Assembly: GCA_947630285.1 (NCBI GenBank)
Contig: CANRHD010000001.1
Span: 62,001 to 126,000, forward strand
Length of the DNA stretch: 64,000 nt
Reading direction: 5' to 3'
DNA from: an uncultured Clostridia bacterium
GTDB taxonomy: Bacteria > Bacillota > Clostridia > Oscillospirales > Acutalibacteraceae
The notes beneath the pieces were generated by a model. The model saw only the letters and a list, made by a program, of their open reading frames with translations, ran no database searches and was not told the DNA's origin. Shown here one piece after another: positions 42,044 through 52,033 of the stretch. The position numbers and the translations under genes are program-made. Numbering within the stretch: the first letter of the stretch is position 1; the number at the start of each line of letters is the position of its first letter.

Positions 42044-45000
42044 TTATGCGTCAATGGTGGATATGGTAAGCGTTGTCTCCTCAAGAACATCAAGCAAAAC
42101 CCTGACCGTGTCAAGAGAAGTGAATATTGTTACATTGTTTTCCGTTGCCGTGCGGCGGATTTCAACACCGTCCTCATAATGCACGCCGGAAAGTATCGCC
42201 CTGGTATTGATTACATAGCTTACATAGCCGGAGCGTATGGAGTCGAGAATTTCCTCGCTCCCCTCGCTTATTTTTCCTCTCACCCTTGTGCGTATGCCGT
42301 TTTCCCTTAACACCGCCGCCGTGCCGCTTGTGGCCTCGATATTAAAGCCCATATTATAAAATCTTTTGATAAGCGGAATTGCCTCTTGCTTGTCCTCATC
42401 GGCAAGCGTTACAAGCACGGTGCCGTAGTTTTGCAGATTCATTCCCGATGCGGTAAGAGCCTTAAACATTGCGCGGTGAAGCTTGTCGTCATAGCCTATC
42501 GCCTCTCCCGTTGACTTCATCTCGGGCGAGAGATAAGCGTCAAGCCCCTTGATTTTATTGAATGAGAATACGGGGACTTTTACATAATATCTGTCCTTTT
42601 CATGCGGATAAAGCTCAAACAAGCCCTGTTCTTTGAGCGATTTTCCGAGTATCACCTCGGTGGCTATGTCCGCAAGGGAATATCCCGTAGCCTTTGAAAG
42701 GAACGGTACGGTTCTTGAAGAACGGGGATTTACCTCGATGATATAAACATTGTCGTCGGGGTCAACTATGAACTGGATATTGTAAAGCCCTATTATGCCT
42801 ATGCCGAGGCCGAGCTTTTTGGCGTACTGCAAAATTATTCCCTTGACCCTATCGGAAATTGAGAAGGTGGGATAAACGCTTATAGAGTCACCCGAATGTA
42901 TGCCCGTTCTCTCGACAAGCTCCATAATTCCGGGTACAAAAACATCTCTGCCGTCGCAGATAGCGTCAACCTCGACCTCCTTACCCTGTATGTATTTATC
43001 GACAAGTACGGGCTTGTCAACATCAATCTCAACCGCTGTTTTAAGGTACTGCTTTAAATGCTCGTCCTTTGAAACTATCTGCATGGCTCTGCCGCCGAGC
43101 ACAAACGACGGGCGGACAAGCACGGGATAGCCTATTTCGTTAGCCGCCTTTAAGCCGTCCTCGATATTTGTCACGGCCTGACCCTTGGGCTGGGGTATAT
43201 TGAGATCCTTGAGTATTTTTTCAAAGCTGTCACGGTTTTCCGCCTTTTCGATAGCTTCGCAGTCCGTGCCTATAATTTTAACTCCCCTGTCCATAAGAGG
43301 CTGGGCAAGGTTTATGGCGGTCTGGCCGCCGAGAGAGGCTATAACGCCCTCGGGCTGTTCAAAATCTACAATCGCCATAACATCTTCCGGAGTGAGCGGT
43401 TCAAAATAAAGCTTATCGGCAGTTGTGTAGTCCGTGGAAACCGTTTCGGGATTGTTGTTTATAATAATCGCCTCATAGCCCGCCCGTTTAATGGTCTGAA
43501 CGGCGTGAACCGTTGAGTAGTCAAACTCGACGCCCTGCCCGATACGGATAGGCCCTGCGCCCAAAACTATGATTTTCTTTTTGTCGCTGAGTCTTGAAGC
43601 GTTTTCGCCCGTGTACGAGGAGTAAAGATAAGCTATGTATTTGCCCGTATGAAGAGTATCTACCATTTTAAATACAGGCGTTATTTTGTTTGCCTTTCTT
43701 AAAGCGTAGACCTCTGTTTCCTTTACATTCCAAACGCTTGAAATGTATTTGTCGGAAAAGCCCATTATTTTAGCCTGCTTTAAGACCTCAGCCGAGTTTA
43801 CATTTTCCTTTATCGTCTTTTCCATATCTACTATTTTCTTGTACGATTCAAGGAAAAGCTCGGTAATCATGGTTACTTCGTGTATTTTTTCTATGTCGGC
43901 GCCCCTGCGCAGAAGCTCAAACACGGCGTAAATGTTGTCGTCCTTAAACTCCCTGATATAATCAAACAATTCACCGTCAGAGAAGCTGTCGAATTTAGCG
44001 AGCCTGAAATGGCAAACTCCCGTTTCAAGAGAGCGCACGGATTTAAGCATACATTCCTCAAGCGTAGAGCCTATGCCCATTACCTCGCCTGTAGCTTTCA
44101 TCTGCGTGCCAAGAGTGTTGGGAGCGTCCGAGAACTTGTCAAACGGGAAACGGGGGAACTTTGCAACTATGTAGTCAAGGCTCGGTTCTATTGCCGCCGT
44201 GCCGCCTGCTACGGGTATTTCCTCCAGCGCCATACCCATCGCAATTTTTGCGGTAACCCTTGCTATGGGATAGCCGCTTGCCTTAGACGCAAGCGCCGAG
44301 GAACGGGAAACTCTCGGATTTACCTCGATAAGGAAATACTCGCTCGAATTGGGATTGAGCGCAAACTGAACATTACAGCCGCCCTCTATTTTAAGCTCCC
44401 GTATAATTTTGATTGCGCTGTCGTTTAACATTTTCAGGTCGTGATCGTTGAGCGAAAGTATAGGCGCTACAACTATGGAGTCGCCGGTATGAACGCCTAC
44501 GGGGTCGATATTTTCCATACCGCAAATCGTAATGGCGTGGTCGTTTGAGTCACGCATAACTTCAAATTCGATTTCCTTATATCCCTTGACGCTTTTCTCG
44601 ATGAGCACCTGATGCACGGGAGAGAGCTTAAAACCGTTCATACCGATTTCTATAAGCTCTTCCTCGTTATTTGCAAAGCCGCCGCCCGTTCCCCCGAGAG
44701 TGAATGCCGGACGCAGTACGACGGGATAGCCTATTTTCTTTGCCGCCTGCTTTGCCTGTTCAAGGTCGTAGGTAATTTCCGAAGGTATAACAGGTTCGCC
44801 TATTGATTCGCACATTTCCTTGAAAAGCTCTCTGTCCTCCGCCCTTTCGATGCTTGTGCTCGAAGTGCCTAAAAGCTTTGTACCGCACTCTTTTAGTATG
44901 CCTTTCTTTTCAAGCTGCATTGCGAGGTTAAGACCCGTCTGGCCGCCTATGCCGGGAACTATGGCGTCCGGACGCTCATAGCGCAGTATTTTTGCTATAT

Positions 45001-45217
45001 ATTCAAGGGTGAGCGGCTCCATATACACCTTGTCTGCAATAGAAGTATCTGTCATTATCGTGGCAGGATTTGAATTGCAGAGTATAACCTCATAACCCTC
45101 CTCCTTTAATGCGAGGCAGGCCTGGGTGCCGGCATAGTCAAATTCCGCCGCCTGACCTATAACTATCGGCCCGGAGCCGATAATAAGTACCTTTTTCACA
45201 TCTGTTCTTTTTGCCAT
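42044..45217 (-). CDS. carB: Carbamoyl-phosphate synthase large subunit
   Basis: 1057 residues, full length. It makes carbamoyl phosphate from bicarbonate, ATP and ammonia delivered by CarA. Two homologous ATP-grasp halves are visible (KVLIIGSGPIVIGQAAEFDYAG near residue 8; KIIVLGAGPIRIGQGVEFDYST near 548), with a C-terminal MGS-like allosteric domain (NMGFNIEATSGTAAVLRENG). ATG 45217 has GGAGG 7 bases upstream. The partner carA is not next to it or anywhere in this window. Confidence 0.96.
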   Translation of the reverse strand: MAKRTDVKKVLIIGSGPIVIGQAAEFDYAGTQACLALKEEGYEVILCNSNPATIMTDTSIADKVYMEPLTLEYIAKILRYERPDAIVPGIGGQTGLNLAMQLEKKGILKECGTKLLGTSSTSIERAEDRELFKEMCESIGEPVIPSEITYDLEQAKQAAKKIGYPVVLRPAFTLGGTGGGFANNEEELIEIGMNGFKLSPVHQVLIEKSVKGYKEIEFEVMRDSNDHAITICGMENIDPVGVHTGDSIVVAPILSLNDHDLKMLNDSAIKIIRELKIEGGCNVQFALNPNSSEYFLIEVNPRVSRSSALASKASGYPIARVTAKIAMGMALEEIPVAGGTAAIEPSLDYIVAKFPRFPFDKFSDAPNTLGTQMKATGEVMGIGSTLEECMLKSVRSLETGVCHFRLAKFDSFSDGELFDYIREFKDDNIYAVFELLRRGADIEKIHEVTMITELFLESYKKIVDMEKTIKENVNSAEVLKQAKIMGFSDKYISSVWNVKETEVYALRKANKITPVFKMVDTLHTGKYIAYLYSSYTGENASRLSDKKKIIVLGAGPIRIGQGVEFDYSTVHAVQTIKRAGYEAIIINNNPETVSTDYTTADKLYFEPLTPEDVMAIVDFEQPEGVIASLGGQTAINLAQPLMDRGVKIIGTDCEAIEKAENRDSFEKILKDLNIPQPKGQAVTNIEDGLKAANEIGYPVLVRPSFVLGGRAMQIVSKDEHLKQYLKTAVEIDVDKPVLVDKYIQGKEVEVDAICDGRDVFVPGIMELVERTGIHSGDSISVYPTFSISDRVKGIILQYAKKLGLGIGIIGLYNIQFIVDPDDNVYIIEVNPRSSRTVPFLSKATGYSLADIATEVILGKSLKEQGLFELYPHEKDRYYVKVPVFSFNKIKGLDAYLSPEMKSTGEAIGYDDKLHRAMFKALTASGMNLQNYGTVLVTLADEDKQEAIPLIKRFYNMGFNIEATSGTAAVLRENGIRTRVRGKISEGSEEILDSIRSGYVSYVINTRAILSGVHYEDGVEIRRTATENNVTIFTSLDTVRVLLDVLEETTLTISTIDA

Positions 45218-45237
45218 TGTTTTTTCCTCCGTATAAA

Positions 45238-46443
45238 TTATAAACTGTAAGCCGTTTTTCCGCCGCATACCGTCAAAACGCATTTTCCGTAAACCTCTGT
45301 GTTTTCAAAGGGCGTGGCTCTGCCCATAGACAAAAACTCTTTCGGGTCGATAAGCTGTTTACCGTTTAAATCCCAAACGGTATAATCGCCGTTTTCAAGC
45401 GGTATATTAAACCTCTTTCTCGGATTGACCGCCATAAGCTCGATGAGCTTTTCAAGTGAAATTATATCTTTCTTTACAAGGTGGGTATATAAAAGCTGAA
45501 AAGCCGTTTCAATCCCGACTATGCCGAAGGGACTCTTTTCAAGCCCCCTTGATTTTTCCTCTGCGCTGTGAGGGGCATGGTCGGTGGCAATCATATCTAT
45601 AGTGCCGTCCTTAATTCCCTCAAGTAACGCCTGCCTGTCCTCCTCGCAGCGCAACGGCGGATTCATTTTGAATTTGCCGTCCTCTTCAAGGCAGCTGTCG
45701 GTTAAAATCAGATAGTGCGGAGCAGTTTCGCAGGTGACATCAACGCCCTGCGCCTTGGCCTGCCTGATAAGCTCCACGCTCTGCTTACAGGATACATGGC
45801 ATATGTGATAGGCACAGCCGGTTTCCTTTGCAAGCTTTAAATCCCGTTGTATGGGCCTCCATTCGCTTTCGGAGCAAATGCCCCTGTGACCGTGCCGTTT
45901 TGCATATTCGCCCGAATTAATATAGCCGCCGAAAAGCAGGGAGTTATCCTCGCAGTGAGCCGCTATAATTTTTCCCAGAGATTTTGCCTTCAGCATAGCC
46001 TCCCTCATAATTTCCGAAGACTGCACGCCCCTGCCGTCGTCGGAAAAGGCTATTGAGTTTTGAGCCGTATCCTCCATATCGGAGAGCCTTTCACCCATTT
46101 GCCCCACGGTTATGGAAGCGTAGGGATAGACATTGATAACTGCGTCCCTTTTAATTATTTCAAGCTGTTTGTTCAAATTTTCGGTGCAGTCGGGAACGGG
46201 GTTTAAATTCGGCATGGTGCAAACTGCGGTATAGCCGCCGTGCGCCGCCGCAAGCGAGCCCGATTTTATCGTTTCCTTATAAGAAAAACCCGGCTGACGA
46301 AAATGCACATGCACATCGCAAAAGCCGGGAAAAACAACATATTCCGAAAAATGGGAAACAGGCAACAGCTCCGTGTCAACACGGGGTGAAAAAGACGGGT
46401 AAGCATTTGTTTTGAATACCGTGAGTTTAATTTTTTGCGCCAT
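45238..46443 (-). CDS. pyrC: Dihydroorotase (class I)
   Basis: 401 residues. Cyclises carbamoyl-aspartate to dihydroorotate. Metal motifs: FCDVHVHFRQPG, a FSDDGRGVQ segment, AAHCEDN, HICHVSC and ATDHAPHS. First gene of the leftward pyr operon; ATG 46443 has GGAGAGGG just upstream. The PyrR-type leader precedes it. Confidence 0.95.
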   Translation of the reverse strand: MAQKIKLTVFKTNAYPSFSPRVDTELLPVSHFSEYVVFPGFCDVHVHFRQPGFSYKETIKSGSLAAAHGGYTAVCTMPNLNPVPDCTENLNKQLEIIKRDAVINVYPYASITVGQMGERLSDMEDTAQNSIAFSDDGRGVQSSEIMREAMLKAKSLGKIIAAHCEDNSLLFGGYINSGEYAKRHGHRGICSESEWRPIQRDLKLAKETGCAYHICHVSCKQSVELIRQAKAQGVDVTCETAPHYLILTDSCLEEDGKFKMNPPLRCEEDRQALLEGIKDGTIDMIATDHAPHSAEEKSRGLEKSPFGIVGIETAFQLLYTHLVKKDIISLEKLIELMAVNPRKRFNIPLENGDYTVWDLNGKQLIDPKEFLSMGRATPFENTEVYGKCVLTVCGGKTAYSL

Positions 46444-46455
46444 TTTGCCCTCTCC

Positions 46456-46489
46456 TAAAAAATAAAGCCCTGTCAAAACGACAAGACTT
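46456..46489 (-). terminator. Attenuator terminator of the pyr operon
   Basis: AAGTCTTGTC pairs with GACAGGGCTT (10 bp with G-U) around a 5-nt loop, followed by TATTTTTTA, ending 13 bp before pyrC. Placed after a PyrR-type hairpin, it should act as a regulated terminator. Confidence 0.85.
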
Positions 46490-46544
46490 TAAGTCAAATT
46501 TACAGTGCGGAACACGCACCCGATTGTAGTTTTAAACATCTTGC

Positions 46545-46560
46545 CGATCTCTCTGTATCG
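46545..46560 (-). promoter_or_regulatory. PyrR-binding hairpin
   Basis: CGAT-ACAGAGAG-ATCG on the minus strand: a short stem presenting the CAGAGAG loop of the PyrR recognition consensus. UMP-bound PyrR would stabilise this anti-antiterminator and let the downstream terminator form. A further hairpin GTGCG/CGCAC lies at 46505-46519. Confidence 0.75.
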
Positions 46561-46582
46561 CCTTAAAGATTTGATTTTTATT

Positions 46583-46611
46583 ATTTTATCACAGCTCATT
46601 TACCTTGTCAA
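46583..46611 (-). promoter_or_regulatory. Promoter of the pyr operon
   Basis: TTGACA (46611-46606), 17 bp, TAAAAT (46588-46583). Gives a leader of about 135 nt before pyrC. Confidence 0.85.
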
Positions 46612-46637
46612 CAAGAAAATGATTTTTCGGCAATTTA

Positions 46638-47621
46638 TTAAAGAGTGGCCGCAATTACCGCCTTAATCGTGTGCATACGGTTTTCCGCCTCGTCAAAAAC
46701 TATGGACCGGCCGCCCTCAAAGACCTCGTCGGTGACCTCCATACAGTCAATGCCGAACTTTTCGTAAATTTCCCTGCCGGTGGAGGTTTTTAAATCGTGA
46801 AACGCAGGCAGGCAGTGCATAAAGCAGCATTGTTCTCCTGCCATATCCATAACTGCTCTGTCCACACGGTACCTCGATAAATCGTCAATTCTCTCTTTCC
46901 ATACGCTTTCGGGTTCACCCATTGAAACCCAAACATCGGTATATATTACATCTGCTCCGACAACGGCCTTTTCGGGCTCTTGCGTAAACTCGATAACCGC
47001 CCCGGTTTGCTTTGCGATATTTATGCAGCCATCAACAAGCTTTTTGTCGGGGAAATATTTTTCGGGGGCGCAGGCGACAAAGTGCATACCCATTTTTGCA
47101 CAGCCGACCATAAGGGAATTACCCATATTGTACCTTGCGTCGCCCATATAAACGAGCTTGATGCCCTTAAGGCGTCCGAAATGCTCCTTAACGGTAAGAA
47201 AATCCGCTAAAATCTGCGTCGGGTGAAACTCATTGGTAAGTCCGTTCCAGACCCGAACGCCCGAATACTTTGCCAAATTCTCAACAATTTCCTGCTCAAA
47301 GCCGCGGTACTCGATGCCGTCAAACATTCTGCCGAGTACCCTTGCGGTGTCGGCTATGCTCTCCTTTTTGCCTATCTGCGAGCTTTTCGGGTCAAGATAA
47401 ACGGGGTGAATACCGAGGTCTGCCGCCGCAACCTCAAACGCACAGCGGGTTCTTGTGCTGGTTTTTTCAAATATCAGCGCAATGTTTTTTCCCTCGCACA
47501 ATCTGTGCGCCGTGCCCTGCTTCTTTTTCTGCTTTAAATCTGCTGCAAGCTCAAGCAAATAATTTATTTCTTCGGGTGTAAAATCAAGTAATTTTAAAAA
47601 ATTTCTGCCTTTAAGATCCAT
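46638..47621 (-). CDS. argF: Ornithine carbamoyltransferase
   Basis: 327 residues. Makes citrulline from ornithine and carbamoyl phosphate. Has [30 protein letters not shown] and [10 protein letters not shown], typical of OTCase rather than ATCase. Last gene of argCJBDF. No clear terminator separates it from the pyr promoter. Confidence 0.95.
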   Translation of the reverse strand: MDLKGRNFLKLLDFTPEEINYLLELAADLKQKKKQGTAHRLCEGKNIALIFEKTSTRTRCAFEVAAADLGIHPVYLDPKSSQIGKKESIADTARVLGRMFDGIEYRGFEQEIVENLAKYSGVRVWNGLTNEFHPTQILADFLTVKEHFGRLKGIKLVYMGDARYNMGNSLMVGCAKMGMHFVACAPEKYFPDKKLVDGCINIAKQTGAVIEFTQEPEKAVVGADVIYTDVWVSMGEPESVWKERIDDLSRYRVDRAVMDMAGEQCCFMHCLPAFHDLKTSTGREIYEKFGIDCMEVTDEVFEGGRSIVFDEAENRMHTIKAVIAATL

Positions 47622-47633
47622 CTTATTCCCCTC

Positions 47634-48794
47634 TTATATCAAAGCTTCTTTTATTACCCCAACCGCCTTTTCCAGATCGCTCATTTTTATATTGAGCGCA
47701 GGCAAAAGCCTTAGCTTATCCTTGGCGGTGAGGCAGAGAACGCCGTTTTCAATACACTTTTCAACTACCTCGGAAACAGGCTTTACCGTCTTTATGCCTA
47801 TCATAAGTCCCATACCGCTGACGCTCTCTGCGCCGGGGGCGTTTTCAAGCTCGTTAAAGATGTATTTTCCCTTTTCCTTTACCTCGTTTAAAAGCTTTTC
47901 GTCTATTCTCTCAAGTATGCTCAAGGCGGCGTTACAGCTTATGGGATTTCCGCCGAATGTTGAGCCGTGGTCGCCGAAGCCGAGTACGCCCTCGACCTTT
48001 TCGCCGAGCAGAGCCGCCCCGAGAGGAAGTCCGCCTGCAAGCCCCTTTGCGGTTGTGACAATATCGGGCTTAATTCCATAGTTCATATAGGAGTACAGCT
48101 CGCCGGTTCTGCCGTTTCCCGTCTGAACCTCGTCAATAATCAAAACTATGTCGTTTTCTGCGGCGTAATTATAAACGGACTTAACAAAATCGGCGTCGAG
48201 CGCAACGACTCCGCCCTCGCCCTGAATACATTCGAGCATTATGCCGGCCGTTTTATTCTGACCGCAGACTGCCTTGAGAGCCTCAAAATCGTTCGCCTTG
48301 GTGTGAACAAAGCCGGGCGTAAGCGGTGTAAAAAGCTCGTGATAATGCTCCTGACCCGTTGCCGCCAAAGTAGTCAGGGTTCTGCCGTGAAAGCTGTTTT
48401 CAAGCGTTACTACGGTTGAATATTCCCTGCCCTTTTTCTGCTGTGAATATTTCCTTGCGGCCTTTATTGCGCACTCGTTCGCCTCCGCCCCGGAGTTTGA
48501 GAAGAAAACCTTTTTCATTCCCGTTTTTTCGCAGAGCATTTTTGCAAGCAGAGCGCAGGGCTCGGTGTAATAAAGGTTCGACATATGCTGAAGCTTTGAA
48601 GCCTGCTCTACCACGGCTTTAAGCCAAACATCGTCGCACAGGCCGAAAGAGGTAACTCCTATGCCCGAACCCATATCAATATACTCTTTGCCGCTGTCGT
48701 CCATGACAACCGAACCCTTTCCCGAAACTATTTCAATGGGAAAGCGGTTATAAGTATTTGCAACATACTGTTTATCTATGTCCTTAACGCTCAT
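47634..48794 (-). CDS. argD: Acetylornithine aminotransferase
   Basis: 386 residues, class III PLP aminotransferase. Has FFSNSGAEANECAIKAAR, VLIIDEVQTGNGRTG and TTAKGLAGGLPLGA with the PLP lysine. Converts N-acetylglutamate semialdehyde to N-acetylornithine. Start overlaps the argB stop by 4 bp; argF follows after 12 bp. Confidence 0.94.
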   Translation of the reverse strand: MSVKDIDKQYVANTYNRFPIEIVSGKGSVVMDDSGKEYIDMGSGIGVTSFGLCDDVWLKAVVEQASKLQHMSNLYYTEPCALLAKMLCEKTGMKKVFFSNSGAEANECAIKAARKYSQQKKGREYSTVVTLENSFHGRTLTTLAATGQEHYHELFTPLTPGFVHTKANDFEALKAVCGQNKTAGIMLECIQGEGGVVALDADFVKSVYNYAAENDIVLIIDEVQTGNGRTGELYSYMNYGIKPDIVTTAKGLAGGLPLGAALLGEKVEGVLGFGDHGSTFGGNPISCNAALSILERIDEKLLNEVKEKGKYIFNELENAPGAESVSGMGLMIGIKTVKPVSEVVEKCIENGVLCLTAKDKLRLLPALNIKMSDLEKAVGVIKEALI

Positions 48795-49660
48795 TTTTTT
48801 ACTCCCGTAACCATAGTGCCGGCGCCCTCGTCCGTAAGTAATTCCATAAGGATAGAATGAGGTACTCTGCCGTCCATAATAATGACATTTTTAACGCCCC
48901 TGTTGATGGCTTCTACGCAACATTCAACCTTGGGTATCATACCGCCGGAAATTATGCCCTCGTCATAGAGCTTTTCGGCCTGATTTATTGTAATTTCGGG
49001 TATCAGAGAGCTCTCGTCGTCTTTGTCCCTCAATATGCCGGCAATATCCGTCATCATAATAAGCCTTTCCGCACCGAGCGCACCTGCTATGCGTGCGGAA
49101 GCCGTGTCGCCGTTTATATTGTAGGTATTGCCCTGTCTGTCGCAGCCCACGGTGGAAATTACGGGTATATATCCGTTTTCAAGCAAATCCTCAACCGGTT
49201 TAATATTGATTTTTGTAATCTCGCCCACATAGCCGAGCTTTTCGTTCTTTATCCTGGCCTCTATAAGTCTTCCGTCCATACCCGAAAGCCCTATAGCCTT
49301 GCCGCCCTTCATCTCAAGCAGGTTTACAAGCGTTTTATTCACCTTGCCGGCAAGAACCATCTGCACTATGTCAACGGTCTCCTTATCCGTAACCCTTAAA
49401 CCGTCAACAAACTCGGCCTTTTTGCCGAGCCTGCCCATTAAATCGTTTATTTCGGGTCCGCCGCCGTGCACAAGCACAACCTTAACGCCTATGAGCCATA
49501 AAAGCACTATGTCCTCCATAACCTGCTGTTTAAGCTGTTCGTTTACCATAGCGTTTCCGCCGTACTTTATGACTACCGTTTTGCCCGTATAGCGTTTTAT
49601 ATAGGGAAGCGCCTGCGTAAGAACCTCGGCACGCTCCATATTTGAAAAATCATTCTGCAT
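48791..49660 (-). CDS. argB: Acetylglutamate kinase
   Basis: 289 residues, amino-acid-kinase fold. Has VVIKYGGNAMV, VLVHGGGPEIN and YNINGDTASARIAGAL. The N-terminal extension (MQNDFSNMERAEVLTQALPYI) is the type found in hexameric, arginine-inhibited enzymes, so feedback inhibition by arginine is plausible. ATG 49660 has GAGGTG 6 bases upstream. Confidence 0.95.
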   Translation of the reverse strand: MQNDFSNMERAEVLTQALPYIKRYTGKTVVIKYGGNAMVNEQLKQQVMEDIVLLWLIGVKVVLVHGGGPEINDLMGRLGKKAEFVDGLRVTDKETVDIVQMVLAGKVNKTLVNLLEMKGGKAIGLSGMDGRLIEARIKNEKLGYVGEITKINIKPVEDLLENGYIPVISTVGCDRQGNTYNINGDTASARIAGALGAERLIMMTDIAGILRDKDDESSLIPEITINQAEKLYDEGIISGGMIPKVECCVEAINRGVKNVIIMDGRVPHSILMELLTDEGAGTMVTGVKK

Positions 49661-49670
49661 TTTAATCACC

Positions 49671-50885
49671 TCAAGTACGGTAATCACCGTTGATTTTTAC
49701 ATAATCATATGTCAAATCGCAGCCCCATGCCGTTGAACAGGCCTCCCCACCGTTGAGGTCTACAAGTATTTCGATTTCCTTTTCAAGCAAAATCTCCTTG
49801 GCCTTTTCCTCGGAAAAATCAACTCCCGAGCCGTTTTTGCAGACGGATATTTCGCCCTTTGGGCTTTTGAAGCTGACATCAATTTTATTTATGTCAACAT
49901 CGGCCTTGCTGTAGCCTATCGCACACAGCACCCTGCCCCAGTTTGCGTCCGCACCGAACATTGCCGCCTTTAAAAGCGACGAACAGATAACGCTTTTTGC
50001 GACAAGCTTCGCAGTTTCCTTATCCTTTGCGCCGCTGACCTTACATTCAAGCAGTTTTGTCGCTCCCTCGCCGTCGCCGGCTATCATTCTGCAAAGCGAA
50101 ACGGTAACGGTATTAAGCGCTTTCATAAACACCTTAAAATCTTCGTTTTCCTCGGTAATTTCGGCGTTTTCCGCCATACCGTTTGCAAGCACGGTAACCA
50201 TATCGTTTGTAGAGGTGTCGCCGTCAACGCTTACCATATTGAAAGTGTTTTTAATATCGCAGGACAGAGCCTTTTGAAGCATTGCGCCTGAAACGGCGGT
50301 GTCCGTAGTTATAAACACAAGCATTGTCGCCATATCGGGATGAATCATACCGCTTCCCTTTGCGATGCCGCCTATTCTGCAGGTCTTGCCTCCGAGACTA
50401 AACTCCACCGCAACTTCCTTTTTTACGGTATCGGTCGTCATAATGCCCTGCGCCGCATCGCCGCTTGCGTCATAGGAGAGCCTGCGTACAAGCTCGGGTA
50501 TGCCGTTTTTGATAGGCTCTATATTAAGGGGCTGTCCTATAACTCCCGTAGAGGCGACAACAACATCTGACGGGCGTATTCCGAGCGCCCGGGCGCACAG
50601 CTCGCTCATTTCCCGTGCAATTTCAATGCCGTTTGCATTGCAGGTATTGGCGTTACCGCTGTTGCAGATAATTGCCTGGGCCCTGCCGTCCGAGATATGC
50701 TCCCTGGTGACTATGAGGGGTGCGCCCTTAACAAGATTGGTAGTATATACGGCGCACGCCGAAGCAGGAACATCGCTGACTATCAGCGACAGATCCTTTT
50801 TTGTTCTGTTATTTCTTATTCCGCAGTGTATGCCCGAAGCCCTGAAGCCCTTTGCGGCGCACACTCCGCCCTTAACTGTATTCAT
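49671..50885 (-). CDS. argJ: Glutamate N-acetyltransferase / ornithine acetyltransferase
   Basis: 404 residues, Ntn-type proenzyme. Self-cleavage should occur before Thr in HPDMATMLVFITTD (KGSGMIHP upstream). TTDTVKKEV and the SGNANTC oxyanion region fit ArgJ. It recycles the acetyl group from N-acetylornithine to glutamate, so no separate argE is needed. Whether it also uses acetyl-CoA cannot be seen. ATG 50885 has GAGAGGA upstream, 10 bp after argC. Confidence 0.95.
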   Translation of the reverse strand: MNTVKGGVCAAKGFRASGIHCGIRNNRTKKDLSLIVSDVPASACAVYTTNLVKGAPLIVTREHISDGRAQAIICNSGNANTCNANGIEIAREMSELCARALGIRPSDVVVASTGVIGQPLNIEPIKNGIPELVRRLSYDASGDAAQGIMTTDTVKKEVAVEFSLGGKTCRIGGIAKGSGMIHPDMATMLVFITTDTAVSGAMLQKALSCDIKNTFNMVSVDGDTSTNDMVTVLANGMAENAEITEENEDFKVFMKALNTVTVSLCRMIAGDGEGATKLLECKVSGAKDKETAKLVAKSVICSSLLKAAMFGADANWGRVLCAIGYSKADVDINKIDVSFKSPKGEISVCKNGSGVDFSEEKAKEILLEKEIEILVDLNGGEACSTAWGCDLTYDYVKINGDYRT

Positions 50886-50895
50886 AAATCCTCTC

Positions 50896-51819
50896 CTATA
50901 TCTCAAGTCCTGTTTTCTCGTCTATTCCCAACAGGATATTCATATTCTGTATTGCCGCTCCGGAAGCGCCCTTTCCGAGATTGTCAAAGCGTGAAACAAG
51001 CAGAATCCTGTCTGCATTGCCGAAAACGGAAATTTCCATACTGTCCCTGCCGCTGAGACTGCCTGCGGATATAAAGCCGCTTTCATCGCCGCCGTCAACA
51101 AACTTTAAAACGCCGTCCCTGTAAACCTCTTTGTAGGTTCTTTTTATATCCTCTTCGCCCGCTTTTAAATCGGATTTAAAAAGCATAACCGTAACTTCCA
51201 TACCCGAATAAAACGGGGCTACTACGGGACAAAAAACGGGGGCGTTTGAAAGAGAGCAAACTTTCATCATTTCCGGCAAATGCTTATGGTTTTGACCCAG
51301 AGCGTACTGCCTGGGGGCGTTTAACAGGGCGTCCCTGCTCTCCCCCTCGTATTCGGCTATCATTTTTTTGCCGCCTCCCGAATAACCGGTAAGGGAAAAA
51401 GCGGTAAGCTTTGCTTCCCTGTCGATTATTCCGTTTTCGACAAGCGGAGCGACAAGGGCGATAAAGCCGCTTGCATGACAGCCGGGATTTGCAATTCTTT
51501 TTGAATTTCTGATTTTTTCCCTGTATCCGCTAAGCTCCGGAAAGCCGTAAGCCCAGCCCTCCGCCGTTCTGTGAGCGGTGGAAGTATCTATTATAGCAGT
51601 ATTGCCGTTATTAATCAAGCCCACAGCCTCAACAGCGGCGCTGTCGGGCAGGCACAAAAAGGAAATGTCACTTTCATTCAGGGCCGAAGCCCTTGCTTTT
51701 GTATTCTTTCGCAATTCCTCCGGCAGAGAAATAAGCTCTATATCCTCTCTCTTTTCAAGCCGTTCATATATACGAAGCCCTGTTGTTCCTGCGCTTCCGT
51801 CTATAAATATTTTTGTCAT
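50896..51819 (-). CDS. argC: N-acetyl-gamma-glutamyl-phosphate reductase (type 2)
   Basis: 307 residues. NADPH-binding DGSAGTTGLRIYERL at the N-terminus and the catalytic cysteine in IANPGCHASGF. The short form with GSAGTTG is the type-2 ArgC class, less common in Firmicutes than the 340-residue type 1. First gene of the arginine operon, with a promoter at 51853-51881. Confidence 0.93.
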   Translation of the reverse strand: MTKIFIDGSAGTTGLRIYERLEKREDIELISLPEELRKNTKARASALNESDISFLCLPDSAAVEAVGLINNGNTAIIDTSTAHRTAEGWAYGFPELSGYREKIRNSKRIANPGCHASGFIALVAPLVENGIIDREAKLTAFSLTGYSGGGKKMIAEYEGESRDALLNAPRQYALGQNHKHLPEMMKVCSLSNAPVFCPVVAPFYSGMEVTVMLFKSDLKAGEEDIKRTYKEVYRDGVLKFVDGGDESGFISAGSLSGRDSMEISVFGNADRILLVSRFDNLGKGASGAAIQNMNILLGIDEKTGLEI

Positions 51820-51852
51820 TAAAATATTTCTCCATTGTATTTTTATGCAGGT

Positions 51853-51881
51853 ATTATATAAAAAAATCCGTGTAAAGTCAA
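51853..51881 (-). promoter_or_regulatory. Promoter of the arginine operon
   Basis: TTGACT (51881-51876), 17 bp, TATAAT (51858-51853), 34 bp before argC. Confidence 0.8.
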
Positions 51882-51887
51882 TAATTA

Positions 51888-51905
51888 TATGAAATAATAT
51901 TCAAG
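51888..51905. promoter_or_regulatory. ARG-box-like site (ArgR operator)
   Basis: TATGAAATAATATTCAAG matches the Gram-positive ARG box (CATGAATAAAAATKCAAK) at 14 of 18 positions by my alignment and lies directly upstream of the -35 box. Confidence 0.55.
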
Positions 51906-51982
51906 AAAAATACATTTTTATACACAATATTCATAAATGCCGTGTATATTATGAAGGATTATGGATATTTTAACAAAAGCGC

Positions 51983-52011
51983 AAAAAATGCACACCGAAA
52001 ACAGTGTGCAT
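51983..52011 (-). terminator. Terminator of spo0A
   Basis: ATGCACACTG pairs with CGGTGTGCAT around TTTT on the minus strand, followed by TTTTTG. Confidence 0.85.
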
Positions 52012-52033
52012 TAATTTTAAAATTTAAAAGGAT

